Part shown: positions 38,323-48,486 of the stretch, piece by piece
Layout: each line of letters begins with the position of its first letter
Position numbering within the stretch: the stretch's first letter is position 1
DNA from: Rhizobium sp. CG5
GTDB lineage: Bacteria > Pseudomonadota > Alphaproteobacteria > Rhizobiales > Rhizobiaceae
Length of the DNA: 64,000 bases
Direction: 5' to 3'
NCBI RefSeq assembly: GCF_023701945.1
Contig: NZ_JABAEF010000001.1
Coordinates: 372,001 to 436,000 of the forward strand
The notes under the pieces: generated by a model
Databases searched by the model: none
Told to the model about the DNA's origin: nothing
Seen by the model: only the letters and a program-made list of their open reading frames with translations
Translations under genes and position numbers: made by a program

Positions 38323-39075
38323 ATGTCTGTCGAAATAGAAGAGCGTTCCGCCGGTTTCTGGTTCGTGCGCGGCATGGGAGGAATTTTCTCCCTGCCGGCC
38401 CTGATCCTGATGGTCTCGTTTGTCGGCTTCAGCGCCTATGCTTTTGAGGCCGGCCTGACCCGCGGCGAGGCGGTGTTCATGACGGTGACGATCTGGGCGC
38501 TGCCGGCCAAGATGATCCTGGTCGGCATGATGGCGAGCGGTGCCAATATCGCCGCCTGCTTTCTCGCCGTCACCCTGTCGTCGATCCGCATGATGCCGAT
38601 GGTGGCGTCGCTGATGCCGGAGATCCGCACGGAGAAGACCCCGACCTGGGTTCTGCTGTTCCTGTCGCATTTCATCGCCATCACCGCCTGGGTGTTTACC
38701 ATGCAGCACGTCGGCGCCGTGCCGCGCGAGCGCCGGGTCGCCTATTTTGCAGGTTTCGGGATCACCCTGACGCTCTCCAATACCGCGCTGGTCGCCGTCT
38801 GCTACGGCCTGGTGGCGAGTTTTCCGCCGCTGGTCGCCGGCGCGCTGTTTTTCCTGACGCCGGTCTATTTCGTCGCCTCCATCTGGGCGACGGCCCGCCA
38901 GACGGCGGTCAGAATTGCCTTTGCCATCGGCATTGTCGCCGGTCCACTGTTTGCTGTGCTGACGCCGGGGCTCGATATCCTGATTGCCGGCATCGGCGGG
39001 GGTACGCTGGCCTATCTGATCGACCGATTCGCGATCCGCGGGCGGCGTCGTGCGGTTGCGGAGGATCTGCGATGA
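38323..39075 (+). CDS. azlC: AzlC-type branched-chain amino-acid exporter subunit
   Basis: This 250-residue membrane protein is the large subunit of the AzlCD family, which exports branched-chain amino acids. The family pattern is present: FWFVRGMGGIFSLPALILM, a GLTRGEAVFMTV loop near residue 50, the repeat helices with LPAKMILVGMMASGA, and SSIRMMPMVASLMPEIR near residue 95. It overlaps azlD by four bases (ATGA). Confidence 0.87.
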   Translation: MSVEIEERSAGFWFVRGMGGIFSLPALILMVSFVGFSAYAFEAGLTRGEAVFMTVTIWALPAKMILVGMMASGANIAACFLAVTLSSIRMMPMVASLMPEIRTEKTPTWVLLFLSHFIAITAWVFTMQHVGAVPRERRVAYFAGFGITLTLSNTALVAVCYGLVASFPPLVAGALFFLTPVYFVASIWATARQTAVRIAFAIGIVAGPLFAVLTPGLDILIAGIGGGTLAYLIDRFAIRGRRRAVAEDLR

Positions 39076-39413
39076 TGGCGGAGTGGTGGCCCTATATCGT
39101 GATCATCGTCGCCGGCTGGCTTGCCACCGATGTCTGGCGCTGGCTGGGGGTGGTGGCCGGCAACCGGCTGCGGGAAGACTCCGAAGCGCTCACCTGGGTC
39201 AAGGCGGTCGCCACCGCGCTGGTGATGGCGGTGACGGCCAAGCTCATCGTCTTTCCAAGCGGTACGCTTTCGGCCTCGCCGCTATGGCTGCGGCTGGCGG
39301 CGGCGGGTCTTGGCTTTGCGGCCTTCCTGCTGGCCGGCCAGCGCGTCGCGGTCGGCGTCGGGGTCTCGCTGCTGCTGCTGGTCGCCGGGCTTTACGGGCT
39401 CGACGTCCAGTAG
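39072..39413 (+). CDS. azlD: AzlD-type exporter small subunit
   Basis: This 113-residue hydrophobic protein with about four membrane segments starts within the azlC stop codon (ATGA overlap). The WWPYIVIIVAGWLATDVWRW N-terminus and the SEALTWVKAVATALVMAV segment fit the AzlD family, which pairs with AzlC in branched-chain amino-acid export. Confidence 0.83.
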   Translation: MMAEWWPYIVIIVAGWLATDVWRWLGVVAGNRLREDSEALTWVKAVATALVMAVTAKLIVFPSGTLSASPLWLRLAAAGLGFAAFLLAGQRVAVGVGVSLLLLVAGLYGLDVQ

Positions 39414-39416
39414 ACC

Positions 39417-39836
39417 TCAGAGCGCTGCCTTGATCTTCTCGGCATGGGCGGTCAGCACGGCGATGTCTTCCATCGTTCCGGAATGCGGCTTCAACGGCTG
39501 ACCGTCATGGCGCGGCACGACGTGGAAATGCAGGTGATAGACCGTCTGACCGGCCGCCGGCTCATTGAACTGCGCGACATAGACGCCATCGGCGTCAAAG
39601 GCCTCCTTGGCCGCTACCGCCAGCTTCTGCACCACCGGCAGCAGTTTGGCCAGCACCGCCGGATCGGCATCCAGCAGGTTGCGCGAGCCGATCTTGGGAA
39701 TGACCAAGAGATGGCCGGGCGCCTGGGGCATGACATCCATGAAGGCCAGCGTGTCCTCGTCCTCATAGAGCTTGACGGAGGGGATCTCGCCTTTGAGGAT
39801 CTTGGCGAAGATGTTGTTGGGGTCGTAGGCGGTCAT
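39417..39836 (-). CDS. HIT family protein (histidine-triad hydrolase)
   Basis: This 139-residue nucleotide hydrolase or transferase has the N-terminal DPNNIFAKILKGEIPS typical of bacterial HINT-like proteins and the histidine triad VYHLHFHVVPR near residue 100. MDVMPQAPGHLLVIPK is also conserved. The ATG at 39836 has GAGGAGA upstream; a longer frame to 39890 is not needed. It is convergent with azlD across three bases. Confidence 0.92.
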   Translation of the reverse strand: MTAYDPNNIFAKILKGEIPSVKLYEDEDTLAFMDVMPQAPGHLLVIPKIGSRNLLDADPAVLAKLLPVVQKLAVAAKEAFDADGVYVAQFNEPAAGQTVYHLHFHVVPRHDGQPLKPHSGTMEDIAVLTAHAEKIKAAL

Positions 39837-39897
39837 CACATGTCTCCTCGTTGTCGCGTCTACATACGACTTCCCGCAGGCCTCAATCAAGCGTCCG

Positions 39898-41088
39898 TCA
39901 GTCCTCTTCCTGCTGGCGTTCTCCCTTGCGGAAGGGTGTGTGCTCGCTCAGATATTCGCCGATCTGCTCGACCTCCTGGCGTTCGCGCTGCAGATAATCG
40001 GCAACGGCATTGCGCAGGCCGGGATGAGCGATGAAATGGGCGGAATGGGTGGTGACCGGCTGGTAGCCGCGCGCCAGCTTGTGTTCGCCTTGCGCGCCGG
40101 CCTCGACGCGCTTCAGGCCTTTTGACAGGGCGAAGTCGATGGCCTGATGGTAGCAGACTTCGAAATGCAGGAAGGGATGGTCCTCGATACAACCCCAATG
40201 CCGGCCATAGAGCGCATCGGAGCCGATGAAGTTGATGGCGCCGGCGACATAGCGGCCATTGCGCTTGGCCATCACCAGCAGGATGTCGTCGGCCATGCGC
40301 TCGCCGACCAGGGAGTAGAAGGCCCGCGTCAGGTAGGGCTTGCCCCATTTGCGGCTGCCGGTGTCCATGTAGAAGGCGAAGAACTGGTCCCAGATGTCTT
40401 CGGTCAGATCCTTGCCGGTCAGCCAGTCGATCGTCAGGCCGTTTTCAAGGGCGGCACGGCGCTCCTTGCGCAGCGCCTTGCGCTTGCGCGACGCCAGCGT
40501 TTCGAGGAAGGCCTCGTGATCGGCATAGCCTTCGTTGATGAAATGGAATTGCTGGTCGGTGCGGTGCAGGAAGCCGGCATCCTCGAAAGCGTAGAGCTCG
40601 TTGTCGGGCAGGAAGGTGGCATGGGCGGACGAAATCTTCAGCTCGCGCGTCACCTGCTGCAGGCCGGCCGCCAGCAGGGCCTGGGTCGCGTGCAGATCCT
40701 GGCCGTCTGCCACCATCAGCCGCGGCCCGGTGGCCGGCGTGAAGGGAATGGAGCATTGCAGTTTTGGATAATAGCTGCCGCCGGCCCGCTCATAGGCATC
40801 GGCCCAGCCCTGGTCGAAGACATATTCGCCGCGGCTGTGGTTCTTGAGGTAACAGGGCAGGGCGCCGAGCAACTCGCCCGCCGCACTCTCCATCAGCAGA
40901 TGATGGCCGAGCCAGCCGGTGTCCAGGGTGGCCGAGCCCGACTCCTCCAGCGCCGACAGATAGGCGTGCGAGTTGAACGGATTGTAGGGCGAGGACGAGC
41001 GCTGGGCGGCGCCGGACAGCGTTGCCCAGCGGTCGGCCGGTATGGTCTTGAAGGATCGCTCGATGCGAATGGTGACGTCCTGGCTCAT
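39898..41088 (-). CDS. FemAB-like/GNAT acyltransferase (PF04339-type, peptidogalycan family)
   Basis: This 396-residue protein matches the family annotated as DUF482/FemAB-like N-acyltransferase. Recognisable blocks are NPFNSHAYLSALEESGSA near residue 37, YVFDQGWADAYERAGG near 90, and KLQCSIPFTPATGPRL near 110. Others are SRKRKALRKERR near 205 and the C-terminal YHQAIDFALSKGLKRVEAGA, then HKLARGY. The acyl acceptor is unknown. It overlaps the GDPD gene by four bases, which places them in one transcript with the RidA gene. Confidence 0.82.
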   Translation of the reverse strand: MSQDVTIRIERSFKTIPADRWATLSGAAQRSSSPYNPFNSHAYLSALEESGSATLDTGWLGHHLLMESAAGELLGALPCYLKNHSRGEYVFDQGWADAYERAGGSYYPKLQCSIPFTPATGPRLMVADGQDLHATQALLAAGLQQVTRELKISSAHATFLPDNELYAFEDAGFLHRTDQQFHFINEGYADHEAFLETLASRKRKALRKERRAALENGLTIDWLTGKDLTEDIWDQFFAFYMDTGSRKWGKPYLTRAFYSLVGERMADDILLVMAKRNGRYVAGAINFIGSDALYGRHWGCIEDHPFLHFEVCYHQAIDFALSKGLKRVEAGAQGEHKLARGYQPVTTHSAHFIAHPGLRNAVADYLQRERQEVEQIGEYLSEHTPFRKGERQQEED

Positions 41089-41816
41089 ACGGTCGCGATC
41101 TGGCTCTCCCTCGGGTCGAAACCCTCGAATGTCATCTGGTCGGCATATTCAAAGGTCCGGGCGCGCATCGGCTCGTCGCGCACGGTCCAGGTGATCACCG
41201 GAATGCCGCGGGCACGCTCGGCGGTGATGAAGTCGTTGGGCAGATGGGCCACGGCATAGGAGATAAAGTCGAGCCCGAGCTTCATGGCCTTCTGATGGGC
41301 AGAAAAGCTTTCCGCCGTGGCGCCTTCCGCCGTCAATCCGACCGGGTAGGGGCACTCCTGAGCTTTCAGGTCCTTCAGCAGATGGGCATCGAAGCTCATC
41401 AGCGCCACCGGCCCCTGATAGCCCTTCAGCACCTCGAGCACGTCTTCGGCAAAGCCTTCGTCGTCGGCGCCGCGGCCCTTGAGCTCAAGCACCAGGGGCA
41501 CGCGGCCCTTGGTCAGATCCAGCAATTGCTTCAGCGTCGGGATCTTGTCGGCGGTGGCGCCGACCGACAGCAGCTTCAGCTCGCCCGAGGTCTTGGCCCG
41601 CACGTCGCCCTTGATGCCGCACAGCCGCTCCAAGTCGTCATCGTGGAAGACGACCGGTACGCCGTCGGAGGCATATTGCAGGTCGCATTCGATGGCAAAG
41701 CCGGCATCGATGGCGCGCGAGAAGGCGGAAAGGGTGTTCTCCCAGACGATCTTGTTGCGGTCGTGAAAGCCGCGATGGGCGATCGGCTGGGCTGTCAGCC
41801 AGGAGAGGTCGCTCAT
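41085..41816 (-). CDS. ugpQ: Glycerophosphodiester phosphodiesterase
   Basis: This 243-residue TIM-barrel enzyme releases glycerol-3-phosphate from glycerophosphodiesters. The catalytic start is IAHRGFHDRN (His14-Arg15), followed by ENTLSAF and AIECDLQYASDGVPVVFHDD with Glu, Asp and His ligands near residues 43-58. There is no signal peptide, which suggests a cytoplasmic UgpQ-like form. It overlaps the RidA gene upstream and the acyltransferase gene downstream by four bases each. Confidence 0.88.
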   Translation of the reverse strand: MSDLSWLTAQPIAHRGFHDRNKIVWENTLSAFSRAIDAGFAIECDLQYASDGVPVVFHDDDLERLCGIKGDVRAKTSGELKLLSVGATADKIPTLKQLLDLTKGRVPLVLELKGRGADDEGFAEDVLEVLKGYQGPVALMSFDAHLLKDLKAQECPYPVGLTAEGATAESFSAHQKAMKLGLDFISYAVAHLPNDFITAERARGIPVITWTVRDEPMRARTFEYADQMTFEGFDPRESQIATV

Positions 41817-42283
41817 GGGGCGATCTCGATGATGGCATCGATCTCGACGGCGGCGTTGAGCGGCAGGGCGGCCATGCCGACGGCGGCGCGCGCATGCTTG
41901 CCGGCCTCGCCCAGCACATTGGCGATCAGGTTCGAGGCGCCGTTGATGACCAGGTGCTGGTCGGTGAAACCGGGCGCCGAGGCGACGAAGCCGTTCAGCT
42001 TGATGACCCGGACGATGCGCTCGAGCTTGCCGTCGAGGGCCGATTTGGCTTGAGCGAGAATATTGATCGCGCACAATTCGGCGGCGCGCTGGGCCGCGGC
42101 CAAGTCGACGTCCTGGCCGACGATTCCCTTCACGGCGATGCTGCCGTTTTCCATCGGCAACTGGCCGGACAGGTAGAGCAGATTGCCGCTGATGACGTAG
42201 GGAACGTAGTTTGCAGCCGGCGCTGCTGCGACAGGCAGGGTGACGCCCAGCGCGCTCAGACGGCTATCGATGGTATCGGACAT
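41813..42283 (-). CDS. RidA family protein
   Basis: This 156-residue member of the YjgF/YER057c/UK114 family is of the longer YjgH-like type. The conserved core includes GNLLYLSGQLPM near residue 33, an INILAQAKSALDGKLERIVRV helix near 75 and a C-terminal PLNAAVEIDAIIEIA. The catalytic Arg of RidA proper (in the usual RA-VEV) appears as AAVEI, so imine deaminase activity is uncertain. AGGATG lies before the ATG at 42283. It is the first gene of a three-gene overlapping set. Confidence 0.85.
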   Translation of the reverse strand: MSDTIDSRLSALGVTLPVAAAPAANYVPYVISGNLLYLSGQLPMENGSIAVKGIVGQDVDLAAAQRAAELCAINILAQAKSALDGKLERIVRVIKLNGFVASAPGFTDQHLVINGASNLIANVLGEAGKHARAAVGMAALPLNAAVEIDAIIEIAP

Positions 42284-42401
42284 TTTCGCATCCTGGATTG
42301 ATTGTAAAACTGGTAAGAATATTGCATTCAAGGCAATCGCGCCTCGCTTTTGCCCTGACTGTTCATATAGCATCGAAGGCCGAACCAACAGGAGATATTG
42401 A

Positions 42402-43229
42402 ATGCTGCGGTCGAGCTTTGCCGCTGTTCTGGCCCTTTCCGCCGGTGCCGTCAGTCCGGCATCCGGGCTTGCAGCTCCTGTTGTGGCGCCGGGTCTGGCG
42501 CCGCATCGTGCCATCTATGATATCGAGCTCAAAGAGGCTTCCGAACAGTCCGGCATCGAGAGCATGCGCGGCCGCATGGTCTATGAATTCAACGGTTCGC
42601 AATGCACGGGCTATACGACCAGCTTCCGATTCGTCACCGAGATCGAGAGTGGCGAAGAGGTCAGCGTCACCGATCAGCAGATCAAGACGTTCGAGGACCT
42701 GGTGACGCGGCGCTTTGATTTCGATTCGAAATCCTACACTGACGACAAGCTCGACAAGGGTGTCCGCGGAGCGGCGGTGGTGGCCGGCAGCGGCATCAAG
42801 GTCGAGCTGCAGGAACCGGCGTCGCGCAATGTCGAATTGGCCGATGCCAAATTTCCGGCCGAGCATATGGTCGACCTGATCCGCCAGGCCCGCAACGGCG
42901 CGCGCTTCTTCGAGGCGCGCATCTTCGACGGCACGGAAGACGGCGACAAGAGCTATCTGACCACGACGATCGTCGGTCGCTCCGAGGCCGCCAAAGGCGG
43001 CGATCATGCCGGCATCGTCGAACAGGCGCTGGCCGAGGCATCCTACTGGCCGGTCTCCATCGCCTATTTCGACGACAAGGCGATCGGCGACCAGCTGCCG
43101 GTCTATACTCAGTCGTTCAAGCTCTACGACAATGGCGTGACCCGCGATCTGACGCTCGACTATGGCGACATCGTGCTCAGCGGCCGGCTTGCCAAGCTTG
43201 AAATGCTCGAGGCCGCCGGCTGCAATTGA
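42402..43229 (+). CDS. eipB: Cell-envelope integrity protein EipB (DUF1849)
   Basis: This 275-residue periplasmic protein has a signal peptide ([23 protein letters not shown]). The mature part begins [15 protein letters not shown] and contains the DUF1849 blocks [17 protein letters not shown] and KVELQEP. The Brucella homologue forms a beta-spiral and supports envelope integrity under stress. The two Cys residues (in SQCTG and the C-terminal GCN) may form the disulfide described for the family. It lies directly upstream of the rpsB supercluster. Confidence 0.9.
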   Translation: MLRSSFAAVLALSAGAVSPASGLAAPVVAPGLAPHRAIYDIELKEASEQSGIESMRGRMVYEFNGSQCTGYTTSFRFVTEIESGEEVSVTDQQIKTFEDLVTRRFDFDSKSYTDDKLDKGVRGAAVVAGSGIKVELQEPASRNVELADAKFPAEHMVDLIRQARNGARFFEARIFDGTEDGDKSYLTTTIVGRSEAAKGGDHAGIVEQALAEASYWPVSIAYFDDKAIGDQLPVYTQSFKLYDNGVTRDLTLDYGDIVLSGRLAKLEMLEAAGCN

Positions 43230-43437
43230 TCGCCACCCGGAGTGGTGTTCGGGCCGCAAGGGCGTATTTGTTCGGCATTATGCCTTGATTTCCCGCGGGA
43301 TTGGTTATATGGCCAGCCGCATTCCACACGTGTGGCTTGGGACTGATCGGGAGAAATCCGATCCGTTCCGCCGGTGGCATCTCGAAAGGATGCTGTTTGT
43401 CACGCGGAGGTTCAACCGGAAAATGGAGACTAAAGGC
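43230..43437 (+). promoter_or_regulatory. rpsB promoter and leader with palindromes
   Basis: The 208-base leader contains a possible promoter (TTGATT near 43288 and TATATG 15 bases later). It also holds a perfect 12-bp palindrome CCACACGTGTGG (43324-43335) and a stem-loop GATCGG-N7-CCGATC (43345-43363). Ribosomal protein S2 represses its own mRNA through leader structures in other bacteria, so these are candidate control elements. The assignment is tentative. Confidence 0.4.
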
Positions 43438-44208
43438 ATGTCACTGCCCGATTTTAGCATGCGTCAGCTTCTGGAAGCTGGCGTTCACTTCGGCCACCAG
43501 ACGCACCGCTGGAACCCGAAGATGAAGCCGTACATCTTCGGCGATCGCAACAACATCCACATCATCGACCTGGCACAGACCGTTCCGATGCTGTCGAAGG
43601 CCCTTCAGGTCGTGTCCGACACCGTTGCCCGTGGCGGCCGCGTGCTGTTCGTCGGCACCAAGCGTCAGGCGTCGGAACTGATCGCCGACAGCGCAAAGCG
43701 CTCGGCCCAGTATTACGTCAACTCGCGTTGGCTCGGCGGCATGATGACCAACTGGAAGACCATTTCCAATTCGATCCAGCGTCTGCGCAAGCTCGACGAG
43801 ATCCTGAATTCGGAAGCTTCCGGCTTCACCAAGAAGGAACGCCTCAATCTTGAGCGCGAACGCGAAAAGCTGGACAAGGCTCTTGGCGGTATCCGTGACA
43901 TGGGCGGCACGCCGGACCTGATGTTCATCATCGACACCAACAAGGAAAAGATCGCGATCGACGAAGCCAAGCGCCTCGGCATCCCGGTCGTTGCCATCAT
44001 CGACTCGAACTGCGATCCGGATCTCATCGACTATCCGATCCCGGGCAACGACGACGCATCGCGCGCCATCTCGTTCTATTGCGACCTGATTGCCCGCGCT
44101 GCCATCGACGGTATCGCCCGCCAGCAGGGCTCTTCCGGTCGTGACATCGGCGGTTCCGCCGAAGCTCCGATCGAGCCTGCGCTCGAAGAAGAAGCAGCAA
44201 GCGTCTGA
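43438..44208 (+). CDS. rpsB: 30S ribosomal protein S2
   Basis: This 256-residue small-subunit protein begins with the family-typical [20 protein letters not shown] at 43438. [14 protein letters not shown] and the C-terminal [18 protein letters not shown] are characteristic. An ATG 15 bases upstream is possible but gives an unusual N-terminus. It heads the supercluster running to lpxB. Confidence 0.97.
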   Translation: MSLPDFSMRQLLEAGVHFGHQTHRWNPKMKPYIFGDRNNIHIIDLAQTVPMLSKALQVVSDTVARGGRVLFVGTKRQASELIADSAKRSAQYYVNSRWLGGMMTNWKTISNSIQRLRKLDEILNSEASGFTKKERLNLEREREKLDKALGGIRDMGGTPDLMFIIDTNKEKIAIDEAKRLGIPVVAIIDSNCDPDLIDYPIPGNDDASRAISFYCDLIARAAIDGIARQQGSSGRDIGGSAEAPIEPALEEEAASV

Positions 44209-44216
44209 TCGCGCTT

Positions 44217-44246
44217 GGCGGCTGAGCCCTTCGAGGGCTCGCCGCC
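44217..44246 (+). terminator. Hairpin after rpsB (first of two)
   Basis: GGCGGC-t-GAGCCC pairs with GGGCTC-GCCGCC across a TTCGA loop, a 12-bp stem with one bulged T, starting nine bases after the rpsB stop. No U-run follows, so partial termination or mRNA processing is more likely than complete termination. Confidence 0.5.
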
Positions 44247-44261
44247 TTCCCGAAATGGGAC

Positions 44262-44296
44262 CGGGCCGCCCGTCAGTTCTGCTGCCTGGCGGCCCG
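44262..44296 (+). terminator. Hairpin after rpsB (second of two)
   Basis: CGGGCCGCC pairs with GGCGGCCCG around a 17-base loop and is followed by CTCTTATC. Together with the hairpin at 44217 it makes a tandem structure in the 265-base rpsB-tsf gap. Confidence 0.5.
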
Positions 44297-44473
44297 CTCT
44301 TATCGGGGCGTCCCGGCATTTTTGAGTGCCGAACGGGACGATGGAAATTTCCGTGATGGCCGATCTTCATCACGTTGTCACATATCCGGGTACATTTCGT
44401 GCCCCAAACAGGAACGCCGGCTGCACCACCCGCTGAGGGCAGGCGTACCGCTTGAAACGACAAGAGGCAAACA

Positions 44474-45400
44474 ATGGCTGAAATCACTGCAGCACTGGTA
44501 AAAGAACTGCGCGAAAAGTCCGGCGCAGGCATGATGGATTGCAAGAAGGCTCTGCTGGAGACCAATGGCGACATCGAAGCCGCGATCGACTGGCTGCGCG
44601 CCAAGGGCATTGCCAAGGCCGACAAGAAGTCCGGCCGCACCGCTGCCGAAGGCCTGATCGGCATTGCCAGCGCCGGCACCAAGGCGGTTGTCGTTGAAGT
44701 CAACTCCGAAACCGATTTCGTGGCCCGTAACGACGCCTTCCAGGACATCGTGCGCGGCATTTCGACGGTTGCCCTGTCCACCGACGGCACTGTTGAGGCC
44801 ATTGCAGCGGCCACCTATCCGGCGACCGGCAAGTCGGTCACCGACACGATCAAGGATGCCATTGCCACCATCGGCGAGAACATGAACCTGCGTCGTGCCG
44901 CCCTTCTGTCGGTCGAAGACGGTGTGGTTGCGACCTACGTCCACAATGCCGCTGCCGAAGGCCTCGGCAAGCTCGGCGTTCTGGTTGCCCTGAAGTCGAC
45001 CGGCAACAAGGATGTGCTGACCGCCATCGGCCGTCAGGTCGCCATGCACATCGCTGCCACCAACCCGCTCGCCATCCGTTCGGAAGAAGTCGATGCAGCG
45101 GTTGCCGAGCGCGAACGCAACGTGTTCATCGAGCAGTCGCGCGCTTCCGGCAAGCCGGATGCCATCATCGAAAAGATGGTCGAAGGCCGCATGCGCAAGT
45201 TCTTCGAGGAAGTTGCCCTGCTGAGCCAAGCTTTCGTCGTCAATCCTGAGCTGACGGTCGGCGCTGCGATCAAGGAAGCCGAAAAGGCAGCCGGTGCCCC
45301 GATCGAAGTGACCGGCATGGCGCGCCTGCTGCTCGGCGAAGGCATCGAAAAGGAAGAAACCGACTTTGCAGCCGAAGTGGCGGCTGTCGCCAAGGGCTGA
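44474..45400 (+). CDS. tsf: Elongation factor Ts
   Basis: This 308-residue nucleotide-exchange factor for EF-Tu has an N-terminal UBA-like domain ([19 protein letters not shown]), the TDFVARND signature near residue 80 and the dimerisation/core regions. Length fits the alphaproteobacterial form. It follows rpsB with an intervening pair of hairpins and precedes pyrH by 94 bases. Confidence 0.97.
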   Translation: MAEITAALVKELREKSGAGMMDCKKALLETNGDIEAAIDWLRAKGIAKADKKSGRTAAEGLIGIASAGTKAVVVEVNSETDFVARNDAFQDIVRGISTVALSTDGTVEAIAAATYPATGKSVTDTIKDAIATIGENMNLRRAALLSVEDGVVATYVHNAAAEGLGKLGVLVALKSTGNKDVLTAIGRQVAMHIAATNPLAIRSEEVDAAVAERERNVFIEQSRASGKPDAIIEKMVEGRMRKFFEEVALLSQAFVVNPELTVGAAIKEAEKAAGAPIEVTGMARLLLGEGIEKEETDFAAEVAAVAKG

Positions 45401-45494
45401 TCGGCTCTTGTCCTAATGTGGGAAAACTCGGGGCATCGCGTGACAACGCGGTGCCCTTCGTGTATCCGGCATCTAGTTCATTCGAGGAGCCATT

Positions 45495-46217
45495 ATGACT
45501 TCAACGCCTCTCTACAAACGCGTGCTTTTGAAAGCCTCTGGCGAGGCACTGATGGGCAGCCAGGGCTTCGGGATCGACGTTACGGTGGCCGACCGGATCG
45601 CATCCGACATCGCCGAGGCGCGGGCGATGGGTGTCGAGGTCGGCGTCGTCGTCGGTGGCGGCAACATCTTCCGCGGCGTCGCCGTGGCCTCCAAGGGTGG
45701 CGACCGGGTGACCGGCGACCACATGGGCATGCTCGCCACGGTGATCAATGCACTGGCCCTTGCCACGTCGCTGCGCAAGCAGTCGATCGATACGGTCGTG
45801 CTGTCGGCGATTGCCATGCCGGAGATCTGCGAGAGCTTTTCGCAGCGCGCCGCATTGCATCACCTGGCCCAGGGGCGCGTGGTGATTTTTGCGGGCGGCA
45901 CCGGCAACCCGTTCTTCACCACCGATTCGGCTGCAGCGCTACGCGCCGCCGAAATGGGCGCCGAGGCGATCTTCAAGGGCACGCAGGTCGACGGTATCTA
46001 TACCGCTGATCCGAAGAAGGATCCGACGGCCACCCGTTTCGACCGGTTGACCCATAGCGAAGTGCTCGACAAGGGCTTGGCCGTCATGGACGTCACAGCG
46101 GTTGCCCTGGCGCGCGAAAATTCCATTCCGATCATTGTCTTTTCCATTCACGAAAAGGGCGGTTTCGGCGAAATTCTGATGGGCGGTGGCCTCAAGACCA
46201 TCGTCAGCGACAATTGA
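45495..46217 (+). CDS. pyrH: UMP kinase
   Basis: This 240-residue amino-acid-kinase-fold enzyme phosphorylates UMP to UDP. It begins [15 protein letters not shown] and shows [10 protein letters not shown] near residue 55, a [16 protein letters not shown] helix, and [17 protein letters not shown] near residue 135. It lies in the standard tsf-pyrH-frr order. Confidence 0.97.
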   Translation: MTSTPLYKRVLLKASGEALMGSQGFGIDVTVADRIASDIAEARAMGVEVGVVVGGGNIFRGVAVASKGGDRVTGDHMGMLATVINALALATSLRKQSIDTVVLSAIAMPEICESFSQRAALHHLAQGRVVIFAGGTGNPFFTTDSAAALRAAEMGAEAIFKGTQVDGIYTADPKKDPTATRFDRLTHSEVLDKGLAVMDVTAVALARENSIPIIVFSIHEKGGFGEILMGGGLKTIVSDN

Positions 46218-46269
46218 CAGGCTGCAGGCGCAGGTCTTTGCGACTTCGCGCGGATTACGGGAGAAAGCC

Positions 46270-46830
46270 ATGAGTGCAGGTATCGAACTCAGTGACATCA
46301 AACGCCGCATGGATGGTGCCATCAATGCGTTCAAGAGCGATATTGCTTCGCTTCGCACCGGGCGCGCTTCGGCCAACATCCTCGACCCTGTCATGGTCGA
46401 GGCCTATGGGTCGCGCGTGCCGCTCAACCAGGTTGCCAATATCACGGTTCCCGAGCCGCGCATGCTCGGCGTCTCGATCTGGGACAAGTCGATGGTGCAT
46501 GCCGTCGATCGCGGCATTCGCGAGTCCAATCTCGGCCTGAACCCGATCATGGATGGCCAGAACCTGCGCATTCCTCTGCCGGAACTCAACGAGGAGCGCC
46601 GTCGCTCGCTGGTCAAGGTTGCCCATGACTATGCCGAGAAGGCCAAGGTGGCGATTCGCCACGTGCGCCGCGATGGCATGGACGACCTGAAGAAAGCCGA
46701 GAAGGACGGATCGATCGGCCAGGACGACAGCCGTTCGCTCTCGGAAAAAGTGCAAAAGATGACGGATGAAACGATTTCTGATGTGGATCGCTTGCTCGTC
46801 GAAAAGGAAAAGGAAATCATGCAGGTTTAG
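46270..46830 (+). CDS. frr: Ribosome recycling factor
   Basis: This 186-residue factor splits post-termination ribosomes with [23 protein letters not shown] near residue 20, [13 protein letters not shown] and [16 protein letters not shown] are family markers. The start at 46270 follows GGGAGAAAG; the longer frame from 46186 overlaps pyrH without coding support. Confidence 0.97.
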   Translation: MSAGIELSDIKRRMDGAINAFKSDIASLRTGRASANILDPVMVEAYGSRVPLNQVANITVPEPRMLGVSIWDKSMVHAVDRGIRESNLGLNPIMDGQNLRIPLPELNEERRRSLVKVAHDYAEKAKVAIRHVRRDGMDDLKKAEKDGSIGQDDSRSLSEKVQKMTDETISDVDRLLVEKEKEIMQV

Positions 46831-46874
46831 AGATCCCTCTTCGCCCTGCTGCGATGCCATCGACCGGACCCAAT

Positions 46875-47627
46875 ATGAAGACACCTGACAGACAGAGCAT
46901 ACCCGAGCATGTCGCGATCATCATGGATGGCAACGGTCGTTGGGCAAACGAGCGTGGACAAAGCCGCACGGTTGGACATCGCAAGGGCGTGGAATCTGTT
47001 CGCACGGTCGTGCGGGCGGCCGGGGATGTCGGTGTCAAGTACCTGACGCTGTTTGCCTTCTCTTCGGAAAACTGGCGTCGCCCGGAAGCCGAGATCAACG
47101 ATCTGTTCGGTTTGCTGAAAGCTTTCATCCGTCGCGACCTGGCCGAACTGCATGGCCAGAACGTCCGCATCAAGGTGATCGGCGACCGGGTGGCCCTGCG
47201 CAGCGACATTCTGCAGCTTCTGCTCGAAGCCGAGGAGACGACCAAGCACAATACCGCCTTGACCCTGGTGATCGCTTTCAACTACGGCGCACGCGACGAA
47301 ATCGCCCGGGCCGTGGCGAGCCTGGCCCGTGACGTGGAGATCGGCCTTCTGAAGGCGTCGGCGATCGACAGCCAGATGATCGCCGATCGGCTGGATACCG
47401 CCGGAATGCCGGATCCCGACCTGATCATCCGCACCAGCGGCGAGGAGCGCCTTTCCAATTTCCTGCTCTGGCAGGCAGCTTATGCGGAACTGATGTTCGT
47501 GCCGGAATATTGGCCGGATTTCAGCCGCGAGCTGTTCTTTGCAGCCCTTGAGCGCTACGCCATGCGCAGCCGCCGGTTTGGCGGACTGTCGGCCGCGGCG
47601 GTCGCCATGAGGTCGCAACCGGCATGA
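46875..47627 (+). CDS. uppS: Isoprenyl (undecaprenyl) diphosphate synthase
   Basis: This 250-residue cis-prenyltransferase makes the lipid carrier for peptidoglycan and LPS. The active-site motif [14 protein letters not shown] is near residue 15, [11 protein letters not shown] near 70 and [19 protein letters not shown] near 185. The start is uncertain between 46875 and 46854; neither has a strong ribosome site. It overlaps cdsA by four bases. Confidence 0.95.
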   Translation: MKTPDRQSIPEHVAIIMDGNGRWANERGQSRTVGHRKGVESVRTVVRAAGDVGVKYLTLFAFSSENWRRPEAEINDLFGLLKAFIRRDLAELHGQNVRIKVIGDRVALRSDILQLLLEAEETTKHNTALTLVIAFNYGARDEIARAVASLARDVEIGLLKASAIDSQMIADRLDTAGMPDPDLIIRTSGEERLSNFLLWQAAYAELMFVPEYWPDFSRELFFAALERYAMRSRRFGGLSAAAVAMRSQPA

Positions 47628-48457
47628 CGCGTGAACTCACGCTCCGCATCTATTCGTCCATCGTCATGATCGCGGTCGTGCTGTCGGCCACCTGGTTCGG
47701 CGGGTTGCCGTTTCGGGCGCTGGCCGCGCTGATCGGCCTGCTGATGTTTTATGAATGGTCGTCGATCACGCGCTCCTACGAGCAGAGCCCGCGCGGCAAT
47801 GCCTGGGGCTGGCTGTCGATCGTGTCGATCTGTGCCAACCTGCTGTTCGGCGATCCGCAATTGACCGTGCCGTTGTTTTCCGGCCTGTTCCTGACCGCCT
47901 GCATACCGGCGCTGCTCGGCAAGTGGACGTGGTGGCAGCCTGGCGGAATTTTTTATGCGGGGCTGAGCGCCATCGCGCTCTCGGCCATTCGCGGCGAGGA
48001 TGCGCTGGGATTTGCCGCCATGCTGTTCGTCTTTGCGATCGTCTGGGGCACCGATATCCTGGCCTATTTCGTCGGCCGGGCGATCGGCGGTCGCAAGCTT
48101 GCGCCGCGCATATCGCCGGGCAAGACTTGGTCCGGAGCCATCGGCGGAACGGTTGCCGGCGTCTGTGGCGGCCTGCTCGTCACCCTGTCCTACTTTCCGT
48201 CGATCGGATGGTGGATTGCGGCGGTTGCTCTGCTCCTGTCGATTTCGAGCCAGATCGGCGACCTTTTCGAATCCTTCGTGAAGCGCCGATTTGGGGTCAA
48301 GGATTCGAGCCATCTGATCCCCGGCCACGGGGGAATCATGGACCGCGTCGACGGGCTTGTTTTCGCCTGCTTTGCGGCGTTCTTTCTTGCTGTGCTGTTT
48401 TCCCTGTTCAGCGGCAGCCCGGTTGACTCAATCGGCGGCTTCCTGTTCGGCTTTTGA
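47624..48457 (+). CDS. cdsA: Phosphatidate cytidylyltransferase
   Basis: This 277-residue membrane enzyme makes CDP-diacylglycerol. It has about seven hydrophobic segments and the C-terminal family signature, with [20 protein letters not shown] followed by [12 protein letters not shown] near residues 220-245. It overlaps uppS by four bases and is 29 bases before rseP. No dxr gene lies between them, unlike in many other proteobacteria. Confidence 0.94.
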   Translation: MTRELTLRIYSSIVMIAVVLSATWFGGLPFRALAALIGLLMFYEWSSITRSYEQSPRGNAWGWLSIVSICANLLFGDPQLTVPLFSGLFLTACIPALLGKWTWWQPGGIFYAGLSAIALSAIRGEDALGFAAMLFVFAIVWGTDILAYFVGRAIGGRKLAPRISPGKTWSGAIGGTVAGVCGGLLVTLSYFPSIGWWIAAVALLLSISSQIGDLFESFVKRRFGVKDSSHLIPGHGGIMDRVDGLVFACFAAFFLAVLFSLFSGSPVDSIGGFLFGF

Positions 48458-48486
48458 ACCCGCGTTTCGGACCTTAGGATTGTGCG

